Notes under the pieces: model-generated
The model's database searches: none
What the model saw: the letters and a program-made list of their open reading frames with translations, nothing else
What the model was told of the DNA's origin: nothing
Made by a program: the position numbers and the translations under genes
Part shown: positions 41,986 to 51,656 of the stretch, one piece after another
Position numbering within the stretch: the first letter of the stretch is position 1
Layout: every line of letters begins with the position of its first letter
NCBI GenBank assembly: GCA_902573735.1
Contig: CACGLH010000001.1
Coordinates: 248,001-312,000, forward strand
Reading direction: 5' to 3'
From: an uncultured Alphaproteobacteria bacterium
GTDB taxonomy: Bacteria > Pseudomonadota > Alphaproteobacteria > Rhodobacterales > Rhodobacteraceae
Length of the DNA stretch: 64,000 nucleotides

Positions 41986-43323
41986 TTAAGATTTTACAAA
42001 ATTAGCAATATCTTTTGCTAGTTGCACAGATGATTTAATTCGATTTGGTTGGCTATAAAGTGTTAGTCCCCAAGGAACATTTTCTGAAGATTTGCCAAAT
42101 GGTATAGCTAAGGCATTCAAACCTAATAGATTTGCAAAATTGGTGTAAGTACCATTTTTAAAATTTGGACCTAAAGGATCACTCTCACAAATTTTCTTTG
42201 TGTATAGCGCTCCAACCGTTGGTGTAATTAATACATCATTTTGGGACCATAATTTTTGAGTAATTTGTTTTATCTCTGTAGTTTTATAGATTGCTTTAAA
42301 TGCATCAGCTGCTGTGAATTTCCTACTACCTTTGATTATATTTTTGACTATTGGGTGGCAGGCATCTGGATTTTTATCAATAAATTTACCTACTGAAACA
42401 TCACGTTCTGCTAGATATGGTCCAAAAAAAAGTAAATCGTTTAATGATTGAAAAGGTTTAAGGTCAGCATCATTGATAACTAGATTTTTATTTAGAACAT
42501 GATGAGCTTTTTTATATAATTCTTCTACATGTTTGTCACCAAAAGTATTAATTTTATGAGGTGGAGCCATAGCAACACAGATTTTTCTAGGAGGATTTTG
42601 TGATATAATTTTGGTACTAAAAGCATCAGTTGGATCATATCCTTTAACAATACTGTCAACAAACAAAACATCCTCTAATTCTGCTGCAAAAACAGATGGG
42701 GTATCAAAACTACGGCAAGCATAGACCAAACCTGATCTACTCCATGAACCTGGTACTGGTTTAAAACCATAAATTCCATTATAACTAGCTGGTATCCGTC
42801 CTGATCCACCTGTATCAGTTCCTAAAGCAAAAGCAACCATTCCTGTAGAAATTGAAATTGCTGCACCTGATGAAGACCCACCAGGTATATAGTTTTGATT
42901 GAATGGGTTCTTTGGTATTCCATATGGTGAACGTATCCCTACAAGACCAGTTGCGAATTGATCAAGATTAGTTTTACCGAGGCATATAGCTCCAGCTTCC
43001 TCCAATTTAGATACAATAGTAGCTGATTTTTTTGGTTTGTAAGCAAACTTTGGACATCCCGCAGTTGTTTCAAATCCAATTGCATCAATATTGTCTTTCA
43101 CAGAAAATGGTATCCCATATAAGGGGAGGTTTTTCTTCTTACTTTTTTCTTCAAGATTAACGCAACGACGAAAGAGTTCACTCTTAGATATGGTTGAAAT
43201 CCATACTGCGTCCTGATCACTATCATTTAACCTTTCTAAGATTTTTGACAAAACTTCAACAGGTTTAGCTACACCACTAGAGTAAACTTTCTTTAAATAG
43301 TTTATTGTCAAAGATTTGTTCAT
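41986..43323 (-). CDS. Amidase-signature enzyme, allophanate-hydrolase-like
   Basis: 445-residue amidase-signature hydrolase. The Ser-cisSer-Lys triad is complete: Lys in FSVKDNIDAIG, cis-Ser in GGSSSGAAISIS and the nucleophile Ser in GTDTGGSGRIPASYNG. The segments CPKFAYKPKKSATIVSKLEE and GLVGIRSPYGIPKNPFN and the lack of a GatA-specific C-terminus make an allophanate hydrolase (AtzF-type) or a general amide hydrolase more likely than GatA. It follows an M20 peptidase gene on the same strand, which suggests a pathway for amide or ureido compounds. Confidence 0.85.
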   Translation of the reverse strand: MNKSLTINYLKKVYSSGVAKPVEVLSKILERLNDSDQDAVWISTISKSELFRRCVNLEEKSKKKNLPLYGIPFSVKDNIDAIGFETTAGCPKFAYKPKKSATIVSKLEEAGAICLGKTNLDQFATGLVGIRSPYGIPKNPFNQNYIPGGSSSGAAISISTGMVAFALGTDTGGSGRIPASYNGIYGFKPVPGSWSRSGLVYACRSFDTPSVFAAELEDVLFVDSIVKGYDPTDAFSTKIISQNPPRKICVAMAPPHKINTFGDKHVEELYKKAHHVLNKNLVINDADLKPFQSLNDLLFFGPYLAERDVSVGKFIDKNPDACHPIVKNIIKGSRKFTAADAFKAIYKTTEIKQITQKLWSQNDVLITPTVGALYTKKICESDPLGPNFKNGTYTNFANLLGLNALAIPFGKSSENVPWGLTLYSQPNRIKSSVQLAKDIANFVKS

Positions 43324-43560
43324 TTTAGATCTTAAATATCTAATAAATAAGTATTAAATTGTATAAAGCGTGCTATTAAATTTGGAGAATAATTTGAACC
43401 AAAGTCTATTTAAACAAAAATGCAATGCAGCAGGTTTGTTATAATTAATAAAAAATAAAGTTTTGAAACAAACAATATAGACCGAACAAAAAAAGAATTT
43501 TATATAATTATAACAAAACATATTAATTTATTTATTACCAAAATTTTTTTATCTTTTGAT

Positions 43561-44844
43561 TTAAGAGGCTTTTAATAAACGCAAAATTGTGACAGCATAA
43601 ATTTTTGCTGCCTCAATAGATTTGGGTATAGAAATCCATTCATTATCTGCTGCCCATCCGTCTTCTCCAGGACCAAAAGTTATTGCCTTTATTCCGGCCT
43701 CACGAAACCTTATTGTATCATTAAACGCATTTTTTCTATTAAGTTTAGGGAACTCACCCCTCATAATTTTATAAACTTCACTTAAGGTATTAACCGGCTC
43801 CTCATCAGAACTTACACTTTCTGTACCAGCTACAAATAATGATCCTGGCAACTGTCTCACCTCAGCATGTATGTTATTTTGGTGTCCAATTTTTGAGTCA
43901 ACAACTTTATTTATATCATGCAATACTGTATCTAGCGTCATACCTGGAATAATACCAACAACTGCTAGTGTAATGGTACAAGTATCAGGAGAAAATTGAA
44001 TCTCACCTTTAAGTCCGCCTTTTATACGAACAACTGAGCACATAGGTGGGGTATGACCCATAAACTTATCTGGGACGTACTCAAATTTCATATTTTCTAA
44101 ATCACTTAAAAGGCGTCCTGCCTCTAAAATAGGGTTTGAAACAATATCAGGCCGCCATATATGTCCTTTGGTTCCTTTAATATCAATTTCTATAAGGCAG
44201 TGACCTGAATTTGCTGTAGAAATTGACATACCCCAAGGCCCGTCTGCACCTCCCCACGCAGTAGGTTCTGCAGTTATAGAATAGTCGGGATTAAGGTTTT
44301 TCTCTTTTACCATGTAGACAGAACCATCAGTTCCATCTCTCTCTTCGTCAACAGTAAAGCAAGCGATTAATTCACCTTTAAGTTTAATTTTTTCACTTGT
44401 TACAGCACGTAAAGCTAATAGTGCACTCGCCAAATTTCCACGAGTGTCAGAAGTACCTCTTGCGTAAAGTTGGTTTCCATGTTTCGTTGCATTATAAGGA
44501 TCGTAATTTGTTTTATCCCATTTTTCAGGTTCTACTACTGGGTATGTGTCCAGGTGGTCATTGATCATAAGGCTTGGACCATCAGATCCTTTTATCCGTC
44601 CTATAACATTAGGCCTTCCTACCTTTTTAGCTGGCATTTCTACCTTGAAACCCATCCCCTTTAATTCACCGGCAACCATATGTGCTATAGCTTCTTCTTC
44701 ACCATTAGGTAAATCTGGATCAAGTGCATTTCCGGAAGCAGGCTGACCACACCGTATCAAGTCAGTAGCTAAATCCAACCATGATTCTTCTGTTATTTTT
44801 TTTATGACTTTTTGTTCTAACACTGTAAGTGAATTTTTTGACAA
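43561..44844 (-). CDS. M20-family metallopeptidase / deacylase (ArgE/DapE-like)
   Basis: 427-residue di-zinc amidohydrolase-type peptidase. The metal-site motifs are LMINDHLDTYPV (His-x-Asp), YARGTSDTRGNLAS (Asp), CFTVDEERDGTDGS (Glu-Glu) and ITAEPTAW. The dimerisation domain (about residues 195-310) begins GHCLIEIDIKGTKGHIWRPD. Substrates of the ArgE/DapE/Acy branch are N-acyl amino acids, carbamoyl compounds or peptides. It is transcribed before the amidase and may feed it. A 237 bp AT-rich gap without features separates the two genes. Confidence 0.88.
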   Translation of the reverse strand: MSKNSLTVLEQKVIKKITEESWLDLATDLIRCGQPASGNALDPDLPNGEEEAIAHMVAGELKGMGFKVEMPAKKVGRPNVIGRIKGSDGPSLMINDHLDTYPVVEPEKWDKTNYDPYNATKHGNQLYARGTSDTRGNLASALLALRAVTSEKIKLKGELIACFTVDEERDGTDGSVYMVKEKNLNPDYSITAEPTAWGGADGPWGMSISTANSGHCLIEIDIKGTKGHIWRPDIVSNPILEAGRLLSDLENMKFEYVPDKFMGHTPPMCSVVRIKGGLKGEIQFSPDTCTITLAVVGIIPGMTLDTVLHDINKVVDSKIGHQNNIHAEVRQLPGSLFVAGTESVSSDEEPVNTLSEVYKIMRGEFPKLNRKNAFNDTIRFREAGIKAITFGPGEDGWAADNEWISIPKSIEAAKIYAVTILRLLKAS

Positions 44845-45103
44845 AAGATGTACCTCCCTTGTTCTTAAATTATCTTAGTTAATAAGAATATTCTGCTGCT
44901 ATATTATTCATCAAGTATGACGAAATAATCACCACTTTATGACAATAATATTTATTAAAAAATCAATTAACAGCTGGCTGAATAATATTCTAGATACAAA
45001 AGTGACCTACTTAATAAATAAAAAATTACAAGGAGGATTAAAAAAAAATTTCTAATTGATTTTTGGTTTATTGATTTTTTTAAAATTTCTTTCAAACAAA
45101 ATA

Positions 45104-46006
45104 CTATGCATCTTCCAAATTCTGTAAAGTATCTGCTAACTGAAGAGCAAACTTGGAAGCAGCTATTGGCAAATTACGGCTTCTAAGATGATTAATATAT
45201 ATTAAAACTGATGTATCCTGAGGTAGTTTTACAGGTCTAGAAATTAGACCGTTGGAATTTTTTTGTGGCATACCAATTTCTAGTTCAAAACCAATTGCAT
45301 TTGAATTACTAATATAATTTTGAAGGAAAACATAGCTATCAGCTTCAATTGTAGGAGTAATTCTTGTCAGTAGTTTATCAAATATATTTTCAAGAGTTTT
45401 TCTAAGTCCATATTTTTGGGTAGGTAATGCTAAAGGATAGTTTAAACATTCTGAAATTGAAACTTGTGATTTTGACGCCAAATAGTGGCTTTTAGCCATA
45501 ATTGCATGAACTGATTGTGGTATTGCGGAAGCTGTTTGAAAGTCTGATTGTCTCAGTTGGTCAAAAACTAAAGCAATGTCAGCAGTATGGTTTAATAAAG
45601 CAATAGCAGCTTCTGTTCCGTCTTTGTTAAGTACACTAAAGTTTACTTGTGGAAATTTTTTTTGATACTTCTGAATTTCATTTGGAATAAAAAAAGGGAG
45701 TGCTGCTTGTGTACAAGCTATGGTGACATGACCTCTACGCAACCCAGATAAATCTTCAATTTGAGATTTTAACGTTTCTGTTTCTGAAAGGTGCTTTCGA
45801 ATATGATCAATAAATAATTCACCTGCGGTTGACAACCTAACTCCACGACCTAATCGTTCAAAGACTTTTACACCTAATTCTTGTTCTAGTGCTAAAAGCC
45901 TACGATTAAGGGCTGAAGGTGTAATGTATAACTGTTCAGCTGCTTGACGTATCGACCCAGTCTTAGCAATTTTGTCTACATACTTGTATATACGTAAATT
46001 TTGCAT
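45104..46006 (-). CDS. LysR-family transcriptional regulator
   Basis: 300-residue LysR regulator. The N-terminal winged helix is clear (TGSIRQAAEQLYITPSALNR then RLLALEQELGVKVFERLGRG), followed by the effector-binding domain beginning RRGHVTIACTQAALPFFIPN. It is divergent from the amino-acid ABC genes with 162 nt between them and upstream of the M20/amidase genes on the same strand, so it probably controls one or both of these neighbours. The effector is unknown. Confidence 0.9.
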   Translation of the reverse strand: MQNLRIYKYVDKIAKTGSIRQAAEQLYITPSALNRRLLALEQELGVKVFERLGRGVRLSTAGELFIDHIRKHLSETETLKSQIEDLSGLRRGHVTIACTQAALPFFIPNEIQKYQKKFPQVNFSVLNKDGTEAAIALLNHTADIALVFDQLRQSDFQTASAIPQSVHAIMAKSHYLASKSQVSISECLNYPLALPTQKYGLRKTLENIFDKLLTRITPTIEADSYVFLQNYISNSNAIGFELEIGMPQKNSNGLISRPVKLPQDTSVLIYINHLRSRNLPIAASKFALQLADTLQNLEDA

Positions 46007-46168
46007 TTTGTGGAAAATAGTGAGTTTTTCGTCATGGTCAAGAGATTAATTAGCAGCAGAATGCAACACTCCTTGTGACTATAATTTCTATATATACGTC
46101 GATTCTTATTGATGTTTTTTAAATTATTTCAAAATTTTTAGATTTAATAAATGTGAGTATACTATTCT

Positions 46169-46846
46169 GTGAATTTACGGTTCTTTGAAATATATAGAAG
46201 TTATGAATATCTTGAACTTTTAGCAATTGGCATTTTTAATTCTGTAATAATAACCACATGTGCAGGTATAATTGGTTTTAGCCTTGGAGTTCTTTTTGCT
46301 GTTCTTAGATATGAAAAGATAACAGTACTTGGTCTTATATGTGCTAGTTACACGGATTTTGTTCGTAATACTCCACTTATAGTGCAAATGTTTTTCGTTA
46401 CTTTTGGCCTTCCACAATTACTTGGATATGAATGGCCATTTTGGGCCCATGCAATATTGGCTTTAACTTTAAATTTCTCTGCTTATTTCTCAGAAATAGT
46501 TTGGGCAGGTCTTAAAACAGTTAATAAAGGTCAAATTGAAGCTGCAAAGTCAATGGGCTTACCAAGGTGGAAAATTCTTTGGACAATACTGTTACCTCAA
46601 GCAATTGCAAAAATGTTCCCTTCTCTAAATGCACAGTTCGTTTTTCTATTTCTTACTACTGGAATTATGTCAGAGATAAGTGTAATGGATCTCACATATG
46701 CAGGAGTATTTATCGATAGTAGAACTTTTCGAAGCTTTGAAGTATTTCTTACACTTACAATACTTTATATATTAATAGCATTAGTTTTTAAATTTTTAAT
46801 AACTTTGATTGAAAGACGAGTGATGCGCTGGAAGTTTGCATCATGA
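46169..46846 (+). CDS. Amino-acid ABC transporter permease (HisM/GlnP-like), first
   Basis: 225-residue inner-membrane subunit. Starts at GTG 46169 with no strong ribosome site. The family pattern NSVIITTCAGIIGFSLGVLF, the YTDFVRNTPLIVQMFFVTFG region and the EAA loop IEAAKSMGLPRWKILWTILL are clear. Its stop overlaps the ATG of the second permease by 4 nt. It works with the binding protein two genes on; no ATPase gene of this family lies in the window. Confidence 0.9.
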   Translation: MNLRFFEIYRSYEYLELLAIGIFNSVIITTCAGIIGFSLGVLFAVLRYEKITVLGLICASYTDFVRNTPLIVQMFFVTFGLPQLLGYEWPFWAHAILALTLNFSAYFSEIVWAGLKTVNKGQIEAAKSMGLPRWKILWTILLPQAIAKMFPSLNAQFVFLFLTTGIMSEISVMDLTYAGVFIDSRTFRSFEVFLTLTILYILIALVFKFLITLIERRVMRWKFAS

Positions 46847-47550
46847 AGGACTTCTTTATTTCTATATTTGGAAAACCTGAAGGTATAATTCTTTTTCAGC
46901 TAATTGAAGCAAGCCAGTTCACAATTTATTTGTCGCTTATCGCATTCATTGGGGGAGCATTTGGTGGTGCCATTATAACAACACTCCGAATTTTACCGAA
47001 CAATTTAGTACAAAAAAGTGCTACAACCTTTGTATGGCTCTTTCAGTCTACCCCATTGCTAATGCTTCTTTTCCTTACTGGCTTAGGAGCACCTAGACTA
47101 TTAGGATTGAATACAGATCCCTGGCTTGCAGCTATTATTTCTCTTACATTACATTCCACAGCTTTCATGGCAGATGTGTGGAGAGGAGCAATAGAAAGTG
47201 TTCCTAAAGGGCAATGGGAGGCTGCACGTGCGCTGGGTTTAGGCTTCTTTAGAACTTTGCAAAAAATTATTATGCCACAAGCATTGCGATCTGCTATGGC
47301 CCCAACTGTAAGTTTTATGGTTCAAATTGTAAAAGGTACATCACTTGCTTATATCATTGGATTCCATGATCTTATGGCTATTGGTAAAAGATGGGCAAAT
47401 TCTACTGTAGCTGGTTCTGAGCCCTTCATAATCTTTCCTCTTATGGCGCTTATATATTTTTCAATATGTTATCCTCTTACACTTTGGTCTCGCCATTTGG
47501 AAAAACGCCTTGGGAATGCGTCTAAAGTCCCAATAATAACAACAGCTTAA
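46843..47550 (+). CDS. Amino-acid ABC transporter permease, second
   Basis: 235-residue partner permease. It has FVWLFQSTPLLMLLFLTGLG, the STAFMADVWRGAIESVPKGQ region and the EAA loop WEAARALGLGFFRTLQKIIM. Overlap with the first permease and a gap of only 18 nt to the binding-protein gene indicate one operon. The pair would form the membrane channel, energised by an ATPase encoded elsewhere. Confidence 0.9.
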   Translation: MKDFFISIFGKPEGIILFQLIEASQFTIYLSLIAFIGGAFGGAIITTLRILPNNLVQKSATTFVWLFQSTPLLMLLFLTGLGAPRLLGLNTDPWLAAIISLTLHSTAFMADVWRGAIESVPKGQWEAARALGLGFFRTLQKIIMPQALRSAMAPTVSFMVQIVKGTSLAYIIGFHDLMAIGKRWANSTVAGSEPFIIFPLMALIYFSICYPLTLWSRHLEKRLGNASKVPIITTA

Positions 47551-47568
47551 TAAAAAAAGGAATATATA

Positions 47569-48351
47569 ATGAAAATATTTAAATTTATAATAACTACTTT
47601 AATTTTATTGATGCCTTTTACTGAAACTGCTAAAGCCGAACTAGCAGATATTCTTGAGTCAGGTGTTGTAAAGATTGGTGTTCCTGAAAGTTTTCCTCCA
47701 TTTGGATCACTTAATGAAGAAGGGGAGCATGTTGGATACGATGTAGATGTTGCAAAACTTATCGCTGAAGATCTAGGGGTTGAGGTAGAGATAATTCCAG
47801 TCGTTTCCAAGCAGCGCATTCCTTTTCTAGAGACCGATAAATTAGATTTAGTCATATCTACCTTGGGTGCTAATCCAAAACGTGCAAAATCTATATGGTT
47901 TTCAGCAGCTTATGCACCCTTTTATACCGGTGCATTTGGAAAGAAGGAATTGCAAGTTGAAAGTATTAATGATCTTGCTGGTCTCAAAGTTGGACTTACA
48001 GGAGGCACTATTGAAGATATTCAGGTTACAGATGAAGCGCCAGAAGGAACACAAATTTTAAGATTTGGGGATAATGCAGCAACGCAGGCATCTTTTGTTT
48101 CAGGGCAGGTTGACGTAATAATTACTTCAAATGTTGTTGCTGCAGCTATGTCTGAAGCAAATCCAGACCTAGATATATCTACAAAATACATATCGAAGTA
48201 TGGAGCATCCTTTATTGGTGTAAAAAAAGGTCAAATTGATCTTTTGCAGTGGGTTAATGTTTGGATAATGCACAAAAAACTCAATGGAAAGCTTAATGAA
48301 ATATCACTAAAATGGCTTGGTCAACCTTTACCAGAATTACCAACTTTTTAG
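47569..48351 (+). CDS. Amino-acid ABC solute-binding protein (SBP family 3)
   Basis: 260-residue periplasmic binding protein with a signal peptide (residues 1-23, cleavage after AKA). Family-3 signature: VVKIGVPESFPPFGSLNEEG followed by GYDVDVAKLIAEDLGVEVE and LDLVISTLGANPKRAKSIWF. AAAGGAATATATA provides the ribosome site. The ligand is probably an amino acid or opine-like compound. A strong terminator follows the stop codon by about 12 nt. Confidence 0.92.
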   Translation: MKIFKFIITTLILLMPFTETAKAELADILESGVVKIGVPESFPPFGSLNEEGEHVGYDVDVAKLIAEDLGVEVEIIPVVSKQRIPFLETDKLDLVISTLGANPKRAKSIWFSAAYAPFYTGAFGKKELQVESINDLAGLKVGLTGGTIEDIQVTDEAPEGTQILRFGDNAATQASFVSGQVDVIITSNVVAAAMSEANPDLDISTKYISKYGASFIGVKKGQIDLLQWVNVWIMHKKLNGKLNEISLKWLGQPLPELPTF

Positions 48352-48363
48352 TACTTATAGTAT

Positions 48364-48395
48364 AAGGGAGCTTAAATTAAGCTCCCTTATTTTAA
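48364..48395 (+). terminator. Rho-independent terminator after the amino-acid ABC operon
   Basis: AAGGGAGCTTAA and TTAAGCTCCCTT form a near-perfect inverted repeat followed by ATTTTAATTT. The GC core GGGAGC/GCTCCC is strong. Confidence 0.85.
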
Positions 48396-48472
48396 TTTAT
48401 TGCATATGATTCCCCATATTTTATTGTTAGCAATTAACTTTTAATAAATTGTTCCAAGGTTCTTATCCTACC

Positions 48473-48560
48473 ACATCAGCCATATAAATAATGTACTTAA
48501 TAAGTTCTTATATTTTCTTTTATTGAAAATTAGCTTTTATTGGCCCAAAAGTTGCCCAAA
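48473..48560 (+). repeat. Strongly decayed recO-3'-end-like scar
   Basis: CATCAGCCATATAAATAATG, TATTTTCTTTTATTGAAAAT and TTGGCCCAAAAGTTGCCCAA line up with the att flank order (AAGCCATATAAATAAGG, TTTTCTATTTCTCTGAAAAA, GGCCCAAAAGGGGCAC). No recO codons survive. It probably marks the oldest detectable insertion scar. Confidence 0.5.
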
Positions 48561-48578
48561 TTATACTTTTTATTCTCA

Positions 48579-48648
48579 ATATGACAGTTATGATATTCCC
48601 CCATAGACATATACTTGAGGGTACCCCAAAAACCATAGCCTATTATTT
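48579..48648 (+). repeat. Cassette repeat copy 15 (left half)
   Basis: Tail ATATGACAGTTATGATATTC, head ATAGACATATACTTGAGGGT, then ACCCCAAAAACCATAGCC and TATTATT. The right half is replaced by a tRNA-like 3' end, as in copy 4. Confidence 0.78.
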
Positions 48649-48690
48649 GTAATGATTGGGTTTGGAGTTCGAGTCTCTCTGGAGGCATCA
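48649..48690 (+). pseudogene. tRNA-like 3' end fused to cassette repeat
   Basis: TGTAATGATTGGGTTTGGAG, TTCGAGTCTCTCTGGAGGCA then TCA: the same fragment as at 25319-25360 with a few changes, including CCA altered to TCA. The fusion point to the repeat (after TATTATT) is identical in both. Confidence 0.5.
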
Positions 48691-48813
48691 TAATATTTGT
48701 CTTATTTTCTTTCTAAAGAAAAACAATATGATAGAATGACCTAACGTAATTCTTGTATGAACCAATTTTTTTAGTTTGACTGTTCAAATATTAATTTTTT
48801 GGAGATAGTTTTA

Positions 48814-49254
48814 ATGAAAAGATTTTTTGTTTTTATTTGTTTTTATTTTTTTTCAGCCTTTTCAATTTTTGCAGGTGGCCATGATAATGCAAATGCTTTT
48901 GGATTTGCATTAAAAGTTCCAATGAGTGAAGTGGAAAACATTGAGAAATTACTTAATGACCATTATGAATTTATGAAAAAAACTCATTCTGTTACTGGTG
49001 AAAAAGAAATAAGATTAAATGCCTACACAGTACTTAAAGGTCCTGAAATGGTTGATCCAACTAATCCTGAAAAGGGAACAACTGGCAATATGTTTTATAT
49101 TTTGACTGAACATTACGAAACACCTAAAGGGTTTCAGAATCATTTAGCTGCAGGTTCTAAATGGGAAGGGTTTCAACAATTCAATGAAATGTTGCTAAAG
49201 TATCGTGTTGCTATGACCTTCCCTGGAACACTAGTATCACAAATGAATAGATAA
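48814..49254 (+). CDS. Small secreted protein, unrecognised
   Basis: 146 residues from ATG 48814, chosen because GGAG lies 9 nt upstream; the frame is open to a TTG at 48799. A signal peptide (MKRFFVFICFYFFSAFSIFA) precedes a mature domain with helices (VENIEKLLNDHYEFMKKTHS) and strands (RLNAYTVLKGPE, NMFYILTEHYE), possibly a ferredoxin-like alpha/beta-barrel fold of the antibiotic-monooxygenase kind, but no motif proves this. It is alone between copy 15 and copy 16, so it behaves as single-gene cargo. A terminator follows. Confidence 0.68.
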   Translation: MKRFFVFICFYFFSAFSIFAGGHDNANAFGFALKVPMSEVENIEKLLNDHYEFMKKTHSVTGEKEIRLNAYTVLKGPEMVDPTNPEKGTTGNMFYILTEHYETPKGFQNHLAAGSKWEGFQQFNEMLLKYRVAMTFPGTLVSQMNR

Positions 49255-49312
49255 AATCATAATCTTATACCAATTAATTGTCTGCCATTATTTATTTTTT
49301 TAATCTAATAAC

Positions 49313-49350
49313 GCTCCTAACCTTAGAACTTAAAAGTTAGGAGCAATTGA
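49313..49350 (+). terminator. Terminator after the small secreted protein gene
   Basis: GCTCCTAAC, a 14 nt loop, GTTAGGAGC, then a T-rich stretch (TTGATTTTTAA). The stem is 9 bp. Confidence 0.7.
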
Positions 49351-49493
49351 TTTTTAATAGTGGGTTGGGAGTTGTTATCTCTTTACAGATATTATCTTTT
49401 CAATAACTTAGCATTAATCGTCACTTAATTTACTTTTTGGGGCTACATTGTGCTATCGTTTTAATGATAATAAACTTATATCTAAGTGATTTA

Positions 49494-49562
49494 GGGAGGC
49501 ATCCCAAAAACCATAGCCAATTATGAGCAAGTACGACTGCTCACACATTTTGGTTTGGAGTG
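49494..49562 (+). repeat. Cassette repeat copy 16 (no tail)
   Basis: GGAGGCATCCCAAAAACC, ATAGCCAATTATGAGCAAGT, ACGACTGCTCACACATTTTG, GTTTGGAG. The iteron tail and CACCCCTAAG head are absent; the GGAGGCATC at its start resembles the tRNA-like end of copy 15. Confidence 0.75.
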
Positions 49563-49661
49563 GTAGAACTAATTATTAAAATATGCATCACATTCTTAAC
49601 GCTACGTCATGTTTGAAGTAAATAGTGGCTTTTCTTAACATTATCTTTATCGGAGAGAGTG

Positions 49662-51515
49662 ATGGCTGAAAAAGAAATAGATCGTAAAGTTGCTATTATT
49701 TTAGCTACGGATGTTGTGAATTATAGTAAACACATGGAAGCTAATGAAAGTGAGACGGTTAAGAACCTTCGTGCTTGTGAGCTAATCTTACAAAAAGTAA
49801 TCAAAAAACATGATGGCCGTCTTTTTAACTCAGGGGGTGACTCTTTCTTTATTGAATTTCCAAGCGCAGTGGAAGCCGTTGAATGTGCGGTAGCTTTTCA
49901 AAAGGATATTAAGAAAAGGAATAGCACAGATAAAATCACAGTTCCTTTAGAGTTCAGAATAGGGATTAGTATGGGAGATGTGATTAAAGAGAAAGAAAAT
50001 CTCCTCGGCGATGGTGTTAATATAGCTGCTCGGTTAGAAGCATTAGCTCAAACAAATGGGATAACTATTTCAAAAAACATCTATGATTTGGTTAAAGCAA
50101 AAACATCTCATCAATATAACGACTTGGGTATTCAAAAGGTGAAAAAGAATGAATTTCACGCTTATGATATTCTCCTTGATCCATCACAAAAAAGAAAACT
50201 GAAAACGCAAAAATCTAATAAGTCCATCTTAGCAATAGCAGCCTCTATTCTAGTGATAGCAGTCGTAAGTTTATATTTCTTGTTTCTACCAGAAAATAAA
50301 AATTTGACGGCAAAAGCTGATCAACCTTCTATTATTGTAACAAAAATTCAAAATAATTCTGGCGATGAAAAATTAAATTACATAAGTACGGGTATTACTA
50401 ATTCTATAATTACTGCTCTATCAAGCTATTCACAGTTAGCTGTTCAATCAATGAATACCACAGAATACATCACTAAAGAAAACATTTCTGATAAAGATTT
50501 AGTTTCTAAGTACGGTATTGATTATAAAATTTTTGGAAATTTTCAGGTATCTGGAAAAAAAATAAGAATAAATTTTGAATTAATTAATTTGAAAAGTAAT
50601 GAAATTATATTGTCTGAAAAATATGATTCTAGTAATAATGATTTTTTCCAAGTTCAAGATGAGATAAGTAAATTAATTCTAAAAGAACTCGGTGTTAATC
50701 TAACAATGGGAAGCCAAGCAACTACATGGATGAACTTGTTAGAAAATTTAGAACAATACCAGCTATTTATGGAAGGAAGAGCATCCTGGCAACTTAGAAA
50801 TGAAGCCGCATACTATCGTACTGAAGAATTATGGGGTAAACTAATATCACAATTACCAGAAAATCATCCATTTGTTCCAGGTTTAAAAGGCTGGTTGAAA
50901 TTGTTAAGAGTGACTTTAAAAATGGATAATAATCCTTTAGAAACAGCTGCTGAAATTATTGAATTGAGTAAATTGTGTAGTGAATTTTCTCCTAAGCTTG
51001 CAGATTGCTATAGCTTAAGAGCATTTGTAGAAGGTACGGTACTTAACAATTGGTCAGCAGCTAAATTAAGCGCTGACAAAATAATTGAAATTGGTGCTAC
51101 TAGCTTAGATGCAATGTCAGTTGCTGCAACAGTTTTTGGAAATAATGGAGATTGGAATAAAGCATCGAGTACATATAAAAAAGTTTTGGCATCCACTATA
51201 CACCCTCCATCATTTTTAAGTGCAAATTATATGCGATCTTTAATGGAACTAAAACAATTTGATGAAGCAAAAATAATTGCTGAAAATTTATATTCTAAAG
51301 ATCATATTACTCCTGAGTATAAATCATTAGGGCTTGCAGTTCTTATATATATAGATTTGAAAATGAATAATATAGATTTAGCAAATGAATATTTTGATAT
51401 ATTGATTAATTTAGATCCAAAGTTATCCGAAACTTTTATAAGAAAAATTTGGACTAATCAAAATACGGAATTTGTAAATGACTTAGTTATAAGGCTGAAT
51501 GAACTTGGGCTTTAG
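49662..51515 (+). CDS. Class III adenylate/guanylate cyclase with TolB-like and TPR regions (2)
   Basis: 617-residue paralogue of the cyclase at 38935. Start ATG 49662 with GGAG 6 nt upstream is preferred over the adjoining GTG. Catalytic motifs are intact: LATDVVNYSKHMEANE, NSGGDSFFIEF, FRIGISMGDVIKEKENL and LLGDGVNIAARLEAL. A membrane segment near residue 195 (ILAIAASILVIAVVSLYFLF) is followed by a TolB-like region (PSIIVTKIQNNSGDEKLNYI) and a helical TPR-like C-terminus. It follows cassette repeat copy 16 and precedes copy 17. Confidence 0.9.
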   Translation: MAEKEIDRKVAIILATDVVNYSKHMEANESETVKNLRACELILQKVIKKHDGRLFNSGGDSFFIEFPSAVEAVECAVAFQKDIKKRNSTDKITVPLEFRIGISMGDVIKEKENLLGDGVNIAARLEALAQTNGITISKNIYDLVKAKTSHQYNDLGIQKVKKNEFHAYDILLDPSQKRKLKTQKSNKSILAIAASILVIAVVSLYFLFLPENKNLTAKADQPSIIVTKIQNNSGDEKLNYISTGITNSIITALSSYSQLAVQSMNTTEYITKENISDKDLVSKYGIDYKIFGNFQVSGKKIRINFELINLKSNEIILSEKYDSSNNDFFQVQDEISKLILKELGVNLTMGSQATTWMNLLENLEQYQLFMEGRASWQLRNEAAYYRTEELWGKLISQLPENHPFVPGLKGWLKLLRVTLKMDNNPLETAAEIIELSKLCSEFSPKLADCYSLRAFVEGTVLNNWSAAKLSADKIIEIGATSLDAMSVAATVFGNNGDWNKASSTYKKVLASTIHPPSFLSANYMRSLMELKQFDEAKIIAENLYSKDHITPEYKSLGLAVLIYIDLKMNNIDLANEYFDILINLDPKLSETFIRKIWTNQNTEFVNDLVIRLNELGL

Positions 51516-51656
51516 ATTTGCAAATATAAATAAATAATTGTTAATTAATAGACTATAATAGGCATAATAATAATTCGTTGGTAAAATATTAAAACAAGAG
51601 CAAAATACTATCAAACGTTATAAGTGATAAAAATTTTTTAATCAAATTTAATAAAA

